Shown here: piece by piece, positions 26,820 to 34,665 of the stretch
Position numbering within the stretch: position 1 is the first letter of the stretch
Layout of the letters: each line of letters starts with the position of its first letter
Assembly: GCA_044448905.1 (NCBI GenBank)
Contig: JBIOHJ010000014.1
Location: forward strand, 1 to 36,662
DNA: 36,662 nt
Reading direction: 5' to 3'
Source: JBIOHJ01 sp044448905
Lineage (GTDB): Bacteria; Bacteroidota; Bacteroidia; AKYH767-A; OLB10
Program-made: the position numbers and the translations under genes
Notes under the pieces: model-generated
Database searches by the model: none
Seen by the model: only the letters and a program-made list of their open reading frames with translations
What the model was told of the DNA's origin: nothing

Positions 26820-27815
26820 ATGAAAATAATAATTCCTGTTGCCGGCATTGGAAGCAAGTTGCGCCCTCATACACACACACAACCAAAAGCTTTGGTTCCT
26901 GTGGCCGGAAAACCAATCTTATCTCACATTGTTGATTATTTGATTGAAAACGGTTTTTCCGATTTCATTTTTATTATTGGTTATCTTGGCGATAAAGTTG
27001 AGGATTACATTCATTCGAAATATCCAAATATAAAATCATCGTTTGTAGTGCAGGAACCGCGCGAAGGAACCGGTCACGCTGTTCATCTCACAAAAAATAA
27101 AATAAATGCGGGCGATGAATTGCTGATTGTGCTTGGCGATACTATTATTGATTACGATTTAAAGTCAATCATCAATCAGCCTCATTCGCTGCTGGGTGTA
27201 AAGAAAGTGGATGACCCGCGCAATTTTGGTGTGGTTGAATTAAATAATGATGGATTTATTATCCGCGCTGCCGAAAAACCGGCTATCCCGAAATCAAATC
27301 TTGCACTGGTTGGAATTTATCATATAAAGGAAGCTTCTAAACTTTTTGATGCCATTGACTGGACGATAAAAAATAACATCCGCACGCGCGATGAATTTAA
27401 TTTAACCGATGCTATTCAGCGCATGATCGAAAAAGATGAAAAATTTTCGACTTTCCAGGTTGGCAACTGGTTTGATTGCGGAAATAAATCAAGCCTGCTC
27501 GAAACAAACGCCACTTTGCTGAAACGAATTAAAGCAGATGAAATAAAAAATTATCATTTCCAAAACACTATCATCATTCAGCCCACAATTATTGCCGCAA
27601 ATTGTGACATAAGCGATTCCATTATCGGGCCTAATGTTTCAATAGGTGAACATACCATCATTAAATCATCCATCATAAGCGATTCAATTATCGGTTCGTA
27701 CTCGCAACTTGAAACAGCTGTGCTGCATCAGTCGGTTGTTGGAAGCGATGCTTATCTAAAAGGGCTTAGCCAAAGTTTAAATATTGGCGATAGTACCGAA
27801 ATTGACTTCAGTTAA
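26820..27815 (+). CDS. Sugar-phosphate nucleotidyltransferase with left-handed beta-helix
   Basis: A 331-residue protein. Residues 1-240 are a nucleotidyltransferase (RmlA/GlmU N-terminal type) with the signature IPVAGIGSKLRPHT and, after a short gap, TQPKALVPVAGKPI; LIVLGDT supplies the metal-binding Asp and AAEKPAIPKSNLALVGIY follows. These enzymes join a sugar-1-phosphate to an NTP. Residues ~250-315 contain hexapeptide-type repeats (ISDSIIGPNVSIGEHTIIKS) forming a short beta-helix, as in UDP-/dTDP-glucose or GlmU-like pyrophosphorylases. Which sugar is used cannot be told. It is transcribed away from the SanA-like gene; glyA follows after 183 bases. Confidence 0.88.
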   Translation: MKIIIPVAGIGSKLRPHTHTQPKALVPVAGKPILSHIVDYLIENGFSDFIFIIGYLGDKVEDYIHSKYPNIKSSFVVQEPREGTGHAVHLTKNKINAGDELLIVLGDTIIDYDLKSIINQPHSLLGVKKVDDPRNFGVVELNNDGFIIRAAEKPAIPKSNLALVGIYHIKEASKLFDAIDWTIKNNIRTRDEFNLTDAIQRMIEKDEKFSTFQVGNWFDCGNKSSLLETNATLLKRIKADEIKNYHFQNTIIIQPTIIAANCDISDSIIGPNVSIGEHTIIKSSIISDSIIGSYSQLETAVLHQSVVGSDAYLKGLSQSLNIGDSTEIDFS

Positions 27816-27998
27816 GCCAATTTTTGATACTTTTATACCATAAACATGATAAAATTTGATATTAATTGATTAAAAATAATAAAAATTTCAATTTATTAGA
27901 TTAATTTAATGCTAAAATACCAGTTTTGTTATAAAAAGCTTCACATTTGATTGAAAAAATCATTAAATTCATTTAAAAAGATAAAGATAATTTTAAAG

Positions 27999-29267
27999 AT
28001 GCAAAAAGATACCACCGTATTTAAGCTCATCAATAAAGAACTAAAGCGCCAGCGCGAAGGGCTTGAACTTATCGCTTCCGAAAATTTTGTGAGCAAACAG
28101 GTCATGCAGGCAATGGGAACCTGCCTTACAAATAAATATGCCGAAGGTCTTCCAGGCAAACGCTACTATGGCGGTTGCGAATTTGTTGATGAAATAGAAC
28201 AGCTTGCCATTGACCGCGCAAAAACACTGTTCAATTGTGAGTGGGCAAATGTTCAGCCCCATTCGGGCGCGCAGGCAAATGCCGCTGTGATGCTTGCCGT
28301 TTTAAAACCGGGCGATAAAATTTTAGGATTCAACCTTTCGCATGGCGGGCACCTAACGCACGGCTCACCCGTAAACTTTTCAGGCAAACTATACCAGACA
28401 TGTTTTTATGGAGTGGAAGAAGAAACAGGCAGAGTAAATTACGATAACATCGCTCACATTGCATTGCATGAAAAACCCAAATTAATTATTTGCGGTGCAT
28501 CGGCCTACTCGCGCGATTGGGATTACAAACGTTTCCGCGAAGCGGCTGATGCCGTGGGTGCATTCCTCATGGCAGACATTGCCCATCCTGCCGGGTTAAT
28601 TGCGCGTGGTTTGTTAAACGATCCCATGTCTCATTGTCATTTTGTGACCACAACAACTCACAAAACGCTTCGTGGTCCGCGTGGCGGAATGATTATGATG
28701 GGAAAAGATTTCGAAAATCCTTTCGGATTAAAAACTCCCAAAGGCGAACTGCGAATGATGTCGTCAGTTATGGATAGCGCGGTTTTTCCCGGTACACAAG
28801 GCGGACCGTTAGAACATGTGATTGCTGCAAAAGCCATTGCATTTGAAGAAGATTTGAGCGATGAGTATTTTAAATACTGTTTGCAGGTAATTAAAAACGC
28901 GAAAGCTATGGCAGAAGAATTTGTAAAGCTTGGATATAAAATAATTTCAGGCGGAACCGATAATCATTGCATGCTTATTGACCTGCGTTCAAAAAGCATT
29001 ACAGGTAAGACAGCCGAAAATGCACTGGTAAAAGCCGATATTACTTTAAATAAAAACATGGTTCCGTTTGATGATAAATCTCCATTCGTAACTTCGGGAA
29101 TTCGGATAGGCACTCCGGCAGTTACTACAAGAGGAGTGAAAGAAAAAGAAATGAAAAAAATTGTTTCGTTAATTGATAAGGTGCTGATGAATAACGAAAA
29201 CGAAGAAATAATAAAAAAAGTGAAAACAGAAGTGAATGCATTGATGCATAAATTCCCGCTTTATTAA
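27999..29267 (+). CDS. glyA: Serine hydroxymethyltransferase
   Basis: A 422-residue PLP enzyme that interconverts serine and glycine with transfer of a one-carbon unit to tetrahydrofolate. Signatures: LELIASENFVS (residues 22-32), YAEGLPGKRYYGGCE, the PLP lysine in TTTTHKTLRGPRGG (Lys222) and PAGLIARG before it. Length is as usual for bacterial GlyA. The ATG at 27999 is chosen over a TTG 48 bases upstream because it begins MQKDTTVF, the usual N-terminus of the family, whereas the extension is lysine-rich and unconserved in appearance. The preceding 183-base gap is very AT-rich; I see no confident promoter in it. Confidence 0.96.
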   Translation: MQKDTTVFKLINKELKRQREGLELIASENFVSKQVMQAMGTCLTNKYAEGLPGKRYYGGCEFVDEIEQLAIDRAKTLFNCEWANVQPHSGAQANAAVMLAVLKPGDKILGFNLSHGGHLTHGSPVNFSGKLYQTCFYGVEEETGRVNYDNIAHIALHEKPKLIICGASAYSRDWDYKRFREAADAVGAFLMADIAHPAGLIARGLLNDPMSHCHFVTTTTHKTLRGPRGGMIMMGKDFENPFGLKTPKGELRMMSSVMDSAVFPGTQGGPLEHVIAAKAIAFEEDLSDEYFKYCLQVIKNAKAMAEEFVKLGYKIISGGTDNHCMLIDLRSKSITGKTAENALVKADITLNKNMVPFDDKSPFVTSGIRIGTPAVTTRGVKEKEMKKIVSLIDKVLMNNENEEIIKKVKTEVNALMHKFPLY

Positions 29268-29338
29268 TTAATTTTCAATCAAACACAATAAAATAAAATA
29301 TTTATCGTTTATAATAGCTAAACAACCTTCCAAAACTA

Positions 29339-30421
29339 ATGACTAAACGAATTGTTATTTTTATTTTATTTCTCACACACTTTCAGCATTTATTTTCACA
29401 AACAGGCGGCAACAATACTTACGAATTTTTAAATCTGTCTTCATCGGCACGGCTTGGTGCATTGGGGGGAACACAACTTTCGGTTCAGGATAATGATTTA
29501 AATCTTGCGTTTTCAAATCCCGCATTGCTCAATCCTGCCATGAGCAAAGCAATAACGTTTAGTTACGTTCCATATTTTGCCGATATCAAATATGGATACG
29601 CAGGTTATGCACAGGAAATAAAAAATCTGAAAGGAACATTCTCTGCCGGAATTCATTTTGTGAATTATGGTGAATTCATTCGTGCCGATGTAACCGGTGA
29701 ACAACAGGGAACATTTAATGCCGCTGAATATTCGTTTAATCTTTCGTATTCGCGGTTGCTGCACGAAAGGGTAACGGGAGGTTTCACTTTAAAAACCATC
29801 TATTCATCACTCGAGGACTTTAGTTCAACAGGCATGGCAGTTGACCTCGGAATATTTTATCATAACGAAAAAAATAATTTCGGATTAGCGGGGGTAATTA
29901 AAAACATAGGTATGCAGCTTTCAACATATACTCAGGGTGACCGTGAACCATTGCCATTTGAAGTGCAGCTTGGTATTTCATATCGCTTACCTAAAGCGCC
30001 TTTGCGGCTTTCGTTAACTGCCACGCATCTCGAAAAACCAAATCTTACATACACCAATCCCGCATTAGTAAACGAAACCGATCCCATTACCGGTGAACCC
30101 ATAGAAAATAAAATTTCATTGTTTGAAAAAATTGCATGTCATGCAATTATTGGTGGCGAAATTTTGATTACACAAAATTTTCATCTCCGTCTCGGATATA
30201 ATTATATGCGCAGGCAGGATTTAGGTTTGTCAAGCAGGATGTCCATATCAGGCTTTTCCGGTGGATTCGGTTTCCGCATTTCAAAATTTCATTTCAGCTA
30301 TGGAAGGGCTGCTTACCATGTTGCCGGGGCTTCTAACCATTTTTCAATCACCACCAATATAAGCGAGTTTTCGAAAAAGAAAAAAGAAAAAGAAATTTAT
30401 GATTTGAATTTAGAGAAGTAA
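29339..30421 (+). CDS. porQ: Type IX secretion system protein PorQ
   Basis: A 360-residue outer-membrane protein. A signal peptide (ending HLFSQ, residue ~21) is followed by the diagnostic N-terminal stretch GGNNTYEFLNLSSSARLGALGG, SNPALLNPA and VNYGEF, then alternating beta-strands of a FadL/PorV-like barrel to a C-terminal RISKFHFSYGRA region. In Porphyromonas, PorQ belongs to the type IX machinery (with PorU, PorV, PorZ) that anchors cargo with C-terminal sorting domains. Two such cargo proteins are encoded in this window. It is followed by cmk and ispH on the same strand, an order that I recall from other Bacteroidota. The KKKKEKE tail is unusual but short. Confidence 0.88.
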   Translation: MTKRIVIFILFLTHFQHLFSQTGGNNTYEFLNLSSSARLGALGGTQLSVQDNDLNLAFSNPALLNPAMSKAITFSYVPYFADIKYGYAGYAQEIKNLKGTFSAGIHFVNYGEFIRADVTGEQQGTFNAAEYSFNLSYSRLLHERVTGGFTLKTIYSSLEDFSSTGMAVDLGIFYHNEKNNFGLAGVIKNIGMQLSTYTQGDREPLPFEVQLGISYRLPKAPLRLSLTATHLEKPNLTYTNPALVNETDPITGEPIENKISLFEKIACHAIIGGEILITQNFHLRLGYNYMRRQDLGLSSRMSISGFSGGFGFRISKFHFSYGRAAYHVAGASNHFSITTNISEFSKKKKEKEIYDLNLEK

Positions 30422-30444
30422 TCACTCATAGTTCAAACCTTTTC

Positions 30445-30452
30445 TACCTTTG
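30445..30452 (+). promoter_or_regulatory. -7 element directly before cmk
   Basis: TACCTTTG matches TAnnTTTG and ends 5 bases before the ATG at 30458, so a transcript started there would be leaderless or nearly so. A -33 TTG at the normal distance was not seen. Confidence 0.5.
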
Positions 30453-30457
30453 CCCGG

Positions 30458-31165
30458 ATGCCGCTTAGTAAAATTATTATTGCCATTGACGGATATTCTT
30501 CGTGCGGAAAAAGTACGCTGGCTAAGGCATTGGCACAAAAATTAAAACTGAATTATATTGACTCAGGCGCCATGTACCGTGCCGTTACTTTTTATTTTAT
30601 CAAAAATAAAATTCCCATTCCTCTTCCCCACCAGCTTCATACAATTGATTATGATTTCGAAAAGCTGATGGAGCATATTGATATCACCTTCAAAATAAAT
30701 CAGGAGACGCATTTTTCGGAAATTTATCTTAACGGAAAAAATGTTGAAAATGAAATTCGCGCAATGGATGTTTCACAAAATGTAAGCCATGTAAGCGCTA
30801 TTAAAGCTGTGCGGAAAAATTTAGTAGCGTTGCAGCAGAAAATGCAAAATTATGGCGGGCTTGTTATGGACGGACGCGATATTGGCACCACTGTTTTTCC
30901 GAATGCCAATTTAAAAATTTTCATGACGGCTCATCCCGATATACGGGCAAAAAGAAGATTTGATGAGCTTGTTAATAAAGGAGTAAAAGTTACATTTCCG
31001 GAAGTAAAGCAAAACCTTCAAAGCCGCGATTACGAAGATTCGCATCGCGAAGAATCTCCTCTTATGAAAGCCGAAGATGCCATTGTTCTTGACAATACTT
31101 TTCTAAATCATGATGAGCAGCTGGAGTTTGTGTTGAAGGAAATCGGGAATCGGGTAATTGGGTAA
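30458..31165 (+). CDS. cmk: Cytidylate kinase
   Basis: A 235-residue (d)CMP kinase, making CDP/dCDP from ATP and CMP/dCMP in pyrimidine nucleotide supply. The P-loop GYSSCGKST is at residues 12-20, followed by DSGAMYRAVT and by MDGRDIGTTVFPNANLKIFMTA, with the Arg-rich lid RAKRRFDEL and the end part SRDYEDSHRE. Cytoplasmic. The last few codons (NRVIG and stop) are built from the first copies of an AT-rich octamer repeat that continues into the gap before ispH, so the C-terminus may vary between relatives. Lies 36 bases after porQ. Confidence 0.95.
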   Translation: MPLSKIIIAIDGYSSCGKSTLAKALAQKLKLNYIDSGAMYRAVTFYFIKNKIPIPLPHQLHTIDYDFEKLMEHIDITFKINQETHFSEIYLNGKNVENEIRAMDVSQNVSHVSAIKAVRKNLVALQQKMQNYGGLVMDGRDIGTTVFPNANLKIFMTAHPDIRAKRRFDELVNKGVKVTFPEVKQNLQSRDYEDSHREESPLMKAEDAIVLDNTFLNHDEQLEFVLKEIGNRVIG

Positions 31166-31229
31166 TTAGGTAAATAGTAAAATTGGAATCATGTTTCTTA
31201 ACCAATTACCACAATTACCTAATTACCCA
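31152..31229. repeat. GGTAATT-type repeats forming an inverted repeat between cmk and ispH
   Basis: Octamer-like copies GGGTAATT (31152-31159, 31160-31167) and AGGTAAAT begin within the cmk C-terminus. A perfect 15-bp inverted repeat (31159-31173, TGGGTAATTAGGTAA; with 31215-31229) and an inner AATTGG/CCAATT pair could fold into a long hairpin. No T-run follows, so it is not a standard terminator. Confidence 0.75.
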
Positions 31230-31234
31230 TTTAC

Positions 31235-31242
31235 TATCTTTG
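31235..31242 (+). promoter_or_regulatory. -7 element directly before ispH
   Basis: TATCTTTG matches TAnnTTTG and ends 4 bases before the ATG at 31247, leaving little or no leader, as for cmk. It directly follows the inverted repeat. A clear -33 element is absent, though the hairpin arm occupies that place. Confidence 0.5.
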
Positions 31243-31246
31243 TACT

Positions 31247-32146
31247 ATGAACATCACCATTGATCCCAGTTCAGGATTTTGTTTCGGAGTTGTTTTTGCC
31301 ATACAAATGGCAGAGGACGAGCTGGAGCGTACAGGAACTTTATATTGTTTGGGCGACATTGTGCACAACAATATGGAGGTGGAACGCCTTACTTCAAAAG
31401 GATTAAAAATTATTAATCACGAAGAATATAAAAACCTTCATGACTGCAAAGTCCTGATACGCGCGCATGGCGAGCCTCCCGAAACATACCAGACCGCGAT
31501 AAAAAATAATATTGAACTTATTGATGCTTCGTGCCCGGTTGTTTTAAAATTGCAAAACAGAGTACGCACCAGCTATGATGAATTTCCGGAAGACCACGGG
31601 CAAATTGTTATTTATGGCGAGCAGGGCCATGCCGAAGTAAACGGATTGGTGGGACAAACCGATGGAAAAGCCATTGTGGTGAAAACCGAAGAAGATTTAA
31701 ATAAAATTGATTTTTCGAAACCCGTGCATTTCTTTTCGCAAACCACAAAAAGCACCGGTGGGTTTGAAAAAATGGAGCGCATGCTGGAAGAACGTGTCAT
31801 ACGCGAAAAAGGTTCATTGGAAGAAGGCGATTTTATTTCGAACGACACGCTTTGTCGCCAGGTTTCGAACCGCGAACCGCTGATAAGGAGATTTGCCGTG
31901 CAGCACGATGCCGTTGTTTTTGTGAGCGGCAAAAAAAGCTCTAACGGTAAAGCATTGTACAGCGTTTGTAAAGAAGCCAACCCCAACACGTATTTTATTT
32001 CGACTGTTGATGAGCTGCAGCCGCAGTGGTTTACCGGTGTGAAAAGCGTGGGTATTTGCGGTGCCACTTCCACCCCTATGTGGCTCATGGAAGATGTGGC
32101 AACCAAGCTTAAAATGATTAACTATGTGGTGAAGGAAAAAAATTAA
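31247..32146 (+). CDS. ispH: 4-Hydroxy-3-methylbut-2-enyl diphosphate reductase
   Basis: A 299-residue iron-sulfur enzyme of the methylerythritol phosphate pathway, reducing HMBPP to isopentenyl and dimethylallyl diphosphate. The three cluster cysteines are Cys12 (SSGFCFGV), Cys96 (DASCPVV) and Cys203 (NDTLCRQVSNRE); substrate residues His40 (DIVHN), His74 (RAHGE), His128 and Glu130 (GHAEVNG) and the TTKS motif near 167 are present. These positions agree closely with E. coli IspH. So isoprenoids are made here by the MEP route. It follows cmk, and a toxin-antitoxin pair follows it after 45 bases. Confidence 0.96.
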   Translation: MNITIDPSSGFCFGVVFAIQMAEDELERTGTLYCLGDIVHNNMEVERLTSKGLKIINHEEYKNLHDCKVLIRAHGEPPETYQTAIKNNIELIDASCPVVLKLQNRVRTSYDEFPEDHGQIVIYGEQGHAEVNGLVGQTDGKAIVVKTEEDLNKIDFSKPVHFFSQTTKSTGGFEKMERMLEERVIREKGSLEEGDFISNDTLCRQVSNREPLIRRFAVQHDAVVFVSGKKSSNGKALYSVCKEANPNTYFISTVDELQPQWFTGVKSVGICGATSTPMWLMEDVATKLKMINYVVKEKN

Positions 32147-32162
32147 TTCTGTTATTTATTTT

Positions 32163-32170
32163 TAAATTTG
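32163..32170 (+). promoter_or_regulatory. Probable -7 element of the toxin-antitoxin operon
   Basis: TAAATTTG matches TAnnTTTG and ends 21 bases before the antitoxin ATG at 32192, in the short gap after ispH. A -33 element is not evident. This would let the pair be expressed independently of ispH. Confidence 0.45.
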
Positions 32171-32191
32171 CTTTTACTAAATCAACTTATC

Positions 32192-32392
32192 ATGAAAACT
32201 CAATTCCTCACAGATTATAAAGGAAAAAAGTTGGGTGTTTTTTTATCCATCAGAGATTATCAGAAATTGCTTGAAGAATCAGATGAGCTTGCATGTATTG
32301 CAGCTTATGACAAAGCAAAAAAAAATAAACCGGAATTTATTTCCTCTGAAATCGCTTTTAAAGAAATTGAAAATAACCGGAAAAGAAAATAA
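32192..32392 (+). CDS. Antitoxin of a RelE-type toxin-antitoxin pair
   Basis: A 66-residue acidic/polar protein (MKTQFLTDYKGKKLGVFLS and onward, with SIRDYQKLLEESDELACIAAYDKAK) lying directly before a RelE-like toxin, with two bases between stop and start. The N-terminal half resembles the Phd/RelB-type small antitoxins that dimerise, bind DNA and neutralise the toxin through a flexible C-terminus; here the C-terminus is highly charged (FKEIENNRKRK). The function is inferred mainly from context and size. The ATG at 32192 is taken instead of a TTG 24 bases upstream, which overlaps the -7 element. Confidence 0.75.
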   Translation: MKTQFLTDYKGKKLGVFLSIRDYQKLLEESDELACIAAYDKAKKNKPEFISSEIAFKEIENNRKRK

Positions 32393-32394
32393 TA

Positions 32395-32646
32395 ATGTAC
32401 CGGGTTAGTATTGAGAAAAAAGTTTTAAAGCAACTTGAAAAACTTCCCCGGCAAGATTATTTAAAACTGAAACGTGCTATTAATTTATTAGCTCAGAATC
32501 CACGACCTCAGGGCTGCAAAAAGCTGGAAGGCAGAGCCGGTTACAGGATTCGTGTTGGCGATTACCGTGTGATTTACGAAATCAGGGATGATATTCTGGC
32601 AGTTTTTATTTTAGCGGCAGGTCACCGGAAAAATATTTACAATTAA
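32395..32646 (+). CDS. RelE/ParE-family toxin (mRNA interferase-like)
   Basis: An 83-residue basic protein with the RelE fold: YRVSIEKKVLKQLEKLP at the start, LAQNPRPQGCKKLEGRAGYRIRVGDYRVIYEI in the middle (residues ~34-63) and ILAAGHRKNIY at the end. RelE-type toxins cut mRNA at the ribosome; the basic/aromatic residues Arg50, Arg52, Arg57 and Tyr61 region plus the final His-Arg-Lys match active family members, so it is likely functional. It overlaps nothing and follows the antitoxin by two bases, the normal operon arrangement with antitoxin first. Confidence 0.87.
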   Translation: MYRVSIEKKVLKQLEKLPRQDYLKLKRAINLLAQNPRPQGCKKLEGRAGYRIRVGDYRVIYEIRDDILAVFILAAGHRKNIYN

Positions 32647-32672
32647 TTTATTTCATATTGTAAGTTCATTAC

Positions 32673-33089
32673 TCATTGTCCTTTCATTGGTGTGCAACTC
32701 GTCACCGCCTCAATATTGAATTCAAAACAATTCTCGTTCAATTTCCATTTCACATTTTGAGAAAACACTTTAGCATTATCGCTTTTACCTTTTGCTTCTA
32801 GATTATGAGGAGGAGTAGCAAACACTGCAATTGTGCTTTTATCTTTTCTCATAGCAGTTACTTTTAAATATGCGCACCAATCTTTATCTGGACTTTTATT
32901 CTCTTGAATTATTGAGCCTACAATTGTATTAGTACTATCAACATTCAAGTCGTAAACAAATCCCTGACTGGCGTTTTTCTCATTATATCTCTGTCCCTGT
33001 GCTCCAAGCATCTTGCCTACTTGTGCGTTTACGAAAATGCTTGTTAGTATAAGTGTTGCTGAAAAGACAGCGCAAATAATTTTTCTCAT
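32673..33089 (-). CDS. Small secreted protein of unknown function
   Basis: A 138-residue protein with a clear signal peptide (MRKIICAVFSATLILTSIFVNAQ). The mature part has GFVYDLNVDSTNTIVGSII and ends with a cysteine-containing tail (NENCFEFNIEAVTSCTP). I recognise no domain. The composition suggests a small beta-rich periplasmic or surface protein. It is convergent with the toxin gene (26 bases between stops) and is the last gene of a - strand row of small hypothetical genes, 28 bases after the one upstream. Confidence 0.75.
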   Translation of the reverse strand: MRKIICAVFSATLILTSIFVNAQVGKMLGAQGQRYNEKNASQGFVYDLNVDSTNTIVGSIIQENKSPDKDWCAYLKVTAMRKDKSTIAVFATPPHNLEAKGKSDNAKVFSQNVKWKLNENCFEFNIEAVTSCTPMKGQ

Positions 33090-33117
33090 TGCCTGGTTGA
33101 TTTTAGTTTGTAATAGT

Positions 33118-33399
33118 TTATTTCCTTTTCCCGCGTCCTACAACCGTATCCCGGAAGCCTAATTTGCCCGGAATATGGATATGGGGTGTAAAGTATACGA
33201 TCTTGTACGAGTCGAATTTTTCCTGGGCATATAATTGTACCTTATGCTGCGCATTTAAAAGGCGTGTTCCGGTTGCATAAAACTTTCCATCGAGATAGAT
33301 TTCAAACTTCTCTGTGATGAGGATAGAAATATTTTTAAACGTTTTACCTTGTTGGCTCGGGTTGAGTATGGAGCCTTTTTTGGGGAGGGCATCATTCAT
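33118..33399 (-). CDS. Hypothetical 93-residue protein
   Basis: An uncharacterised ORF of 93 residues with an ATG start, no signal peptide or membrane segment, and a basic C-terminal tail (RDTVVGRGKRK). A plausible beta-hairpin region, ISILITEKFEIYLDGKFYATG, and a helix (NAQHKVQLYAQEKFDSYKI) suggest a small folded protein. Its codon use is ordinary for the window, with no long competing ORF on the other strand. It lies between two secreted-protein genes on the same strand. Real gene is likely but not certain. Confidence 0.6.
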   Translation of the reverse strand: MNDALPKKGSILNPSQQGKTFKNISILITEKFEIYLDGKFYATGTRLLNAQHKVQLYAQEKFDSYKIVYFTPHIHIPGKLGFRDTVVGRGKRK

Positions 33400-33457
33400 G
33401 GTGTGTGGCGAAATAATTTTTTTTGAAAATTACATCCTCGTCTCTTGCATGCAACCT

Positions 33458-33877
33458 TTAATCTACTTCAAAAATATCACAACTTCCATCGCTGACTATA
33501 ACTGTGCCTGTCTTGATTAATGAATCATTAGAGTCTCGATATACTTCATAATTATATGTGCCAGGTGCAAGAACTGCACCCCCACAACTTATACATGAAC
33601 TATCGCAACTAACTGGTTTTGGTTCACAAACGCCAGACCCGTTACCACAACGAAAATCATCTCTATTACCTGCAATTTTGACATAATAAAAATAGTCTTT
33701 TGACGGCCAAAACCGAACTATACCATAAGGCTGGCAACTTCCATCATCTTCAGTTGCCTGATTATTAAAGTTGGGTGCTTTAATATCTGTGCAGCCCCTA
33801 ATTTTCTTTTCATCCTTTTTACAGGAAAAAATAACAAAAGTAATTAAGAGCATAAAAATTAGTTTTAATTTTCTCAT
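33458..33877 (-). CDS. Lipoprotein with GCTD...DDGSC motif
   Basis: A 139-residue lipoprotein: MRKLKLIFMLLITFVIFSC is a signal peptide with the lipobox ending at Cys19, followed by KKDEKK. Residues 28-48 (GCTDIKAPNFNNQ then DDGSC) are the short Asn-rich motif with two cysteines seen in many Bacteroidota surface proteins. The rest is Cys-rich (CGNGSGVCEPKPVSCDSSCISC), probably disulfide-bonded, with a beta-rich end. Function unknown. A palindrome related to one upstream of the next gene lies in the leader between this ATG and the upstream gene's stop. Confidence 0.82.
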   Translation of the reverse strand: MRKLKLIFMLLITFVIFSCKKDEKKIRGCTDIKAPNFNNQATEDDGSCQPYGIVRFWPSKDYFYYVKIAGNRDDFRCGNGSGVCEPKPVSCDSSCISCGGAVLAPGTYNYEVYRDSNDSLIKTGTVIVSDGSCDIFEVD

Positions 33878-33901
33878 GGTTAAAGATTTTTGATTTTTCC
33901 C

Positions 33902-33926
33902 CCTTGGGAGTACAAAACTCCTAAGG
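33902..33926. promoter_or_regulatory. Palindrome A, upstream of the GCTD lipoprotein
   Basis: A 10-bp inverted repeat (33902-33911 CCTTGGGAGT with 33917-33926 ACTCCTAAGG; one G-U pair when read as + RNA) around a 5-base loop, 24 bases before the ATG at 33877. A very similar sequence in the same orientation lies at 34606-34634. Possible regulatory RNA, attenuator or mobile repeat. Confidence 0.55.
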
Positions 33927-33935
33927 ATATAATTT

Positions 33936-34595
33936 TCATAATGGTTTGAAATCTTTAAATCGATATAATTGCCATAGCAGTAGAATTTCTTCTTTTTTCC
34001 ATTTTTTTAACTTTTCACCCATATAATTCTTAGTCACATCATTTTCTATTATACAGGTATATGGCATTCTAAAACCAAATATGCCAAACGCTGAAGAATA
34101 TGTAACCCCGTATTTAAAAACACCATCACCTACAGTAAATATTTTATTCGATTTAAAATCTTGGTCTACTTCCGAATATGTTTTTTTTATTACAACATTG
34201 TTATCGGTTACAAAAAAAATCTTATGCTTATCTTCATCGGAATCGTATTTTCCATGTCTTCTTAATAACTGGTCACGTTTTTCTACAGTAACAAGCCAGT
34301 CTAAATCCACCATTCCACCTGATTTAATTGAATAACATCTAACTGGGTTAATCCACTTGTTTGGTTCAGTTTCATTAAAAACATAAGAAATTAGTAAGTT
34401 CATAGCAGGCCCGTTTCCCACATTTTTAATTTTATACTTGCCCTTGTTATTCATGTAAAAAATTAAAACGGGTTTTGTATTTGATAACCAACTAAAATAT
34501 GCCACAACCAATAACCCCAAAGTAATAACAATAGGAAGCAAATTGGTATTGGAATTATTTATTTCGTTAAAACATTTGCAACAAAGTTCAATCAT
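33936..34595 (-). CDS. Hypothetical single-span membrane protein
   Basis: A 219-residue protein I do not recognise. A hydrophobic segment at residues ~18-37 (LLPIVITLGLLVVAYFSW) follows a short Cys-containing N-terminus (IELCCKCF). The remaining ~180 residues form a soluble, Lys-rich part with beta-strands (KPVLIFYMNNKGKYKIKNVG, KIFFVTDNNVVIKK) and a basic C-terminal region (KLKKWKKEE). The ATG at 34595 is preferred over a TTG 27 bases upstream because the region before it is the palindrome B. AT-rich, possibly accessory. It is the second gene in the row of small - strand genes. Confidence 0.65.
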   Translation of the reverse strand: MIELCCKCFNEINNSNTNLLPIVITLGLLVVAYFSWLSNTKPVLIFYMNNKGKYKIKNVGNGPAMNLLISYVFNETEPNKWINPVRCYSIKSGGMVDLDWLVTVEKRDQLLRRHGKYDSDEDKHKIFFVTDNNVVIKKTYSEVDQDFKSNKIFTVGDGVFKYGVTYSSAFGIFGFRMPYTCIIENDVTKNYMGEKLKKWKKEEILLLWQLYRFKDFKPL

Positions 34596-34605
34596 TGTGT
34601 TTTTA

Positions 34606-34634
34606 CCCCTAAGGAGTTCCAAACTTCTTGGGGG
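34606..34634. promoter_or_regulatory. Palindrome B, upstream of the hypothetical membrane-protein gene
   Basis: Thirteen base pairs (34606-34618, CCCCTAAGGAGTT; with 34622-34634, two G-U pairs as + RNA) around a 3-base loop, ending 11 bases before the ATG at 34595. It resembles palindrome A in sequence, orientation and position relative to its - strand gene. Confidence 0.55.
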
Positions 34635-34665
34635 ATTTAATTACAAAGTAAAATAATTTTAAAAT

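Noticed and set aside
27951..27998. N-terminal extension of GlyA from a TTG
   Set aside because: Lysine-rich, AT-driven and not typical of the family; the ATG at 27999 gives the normal N-terminus.
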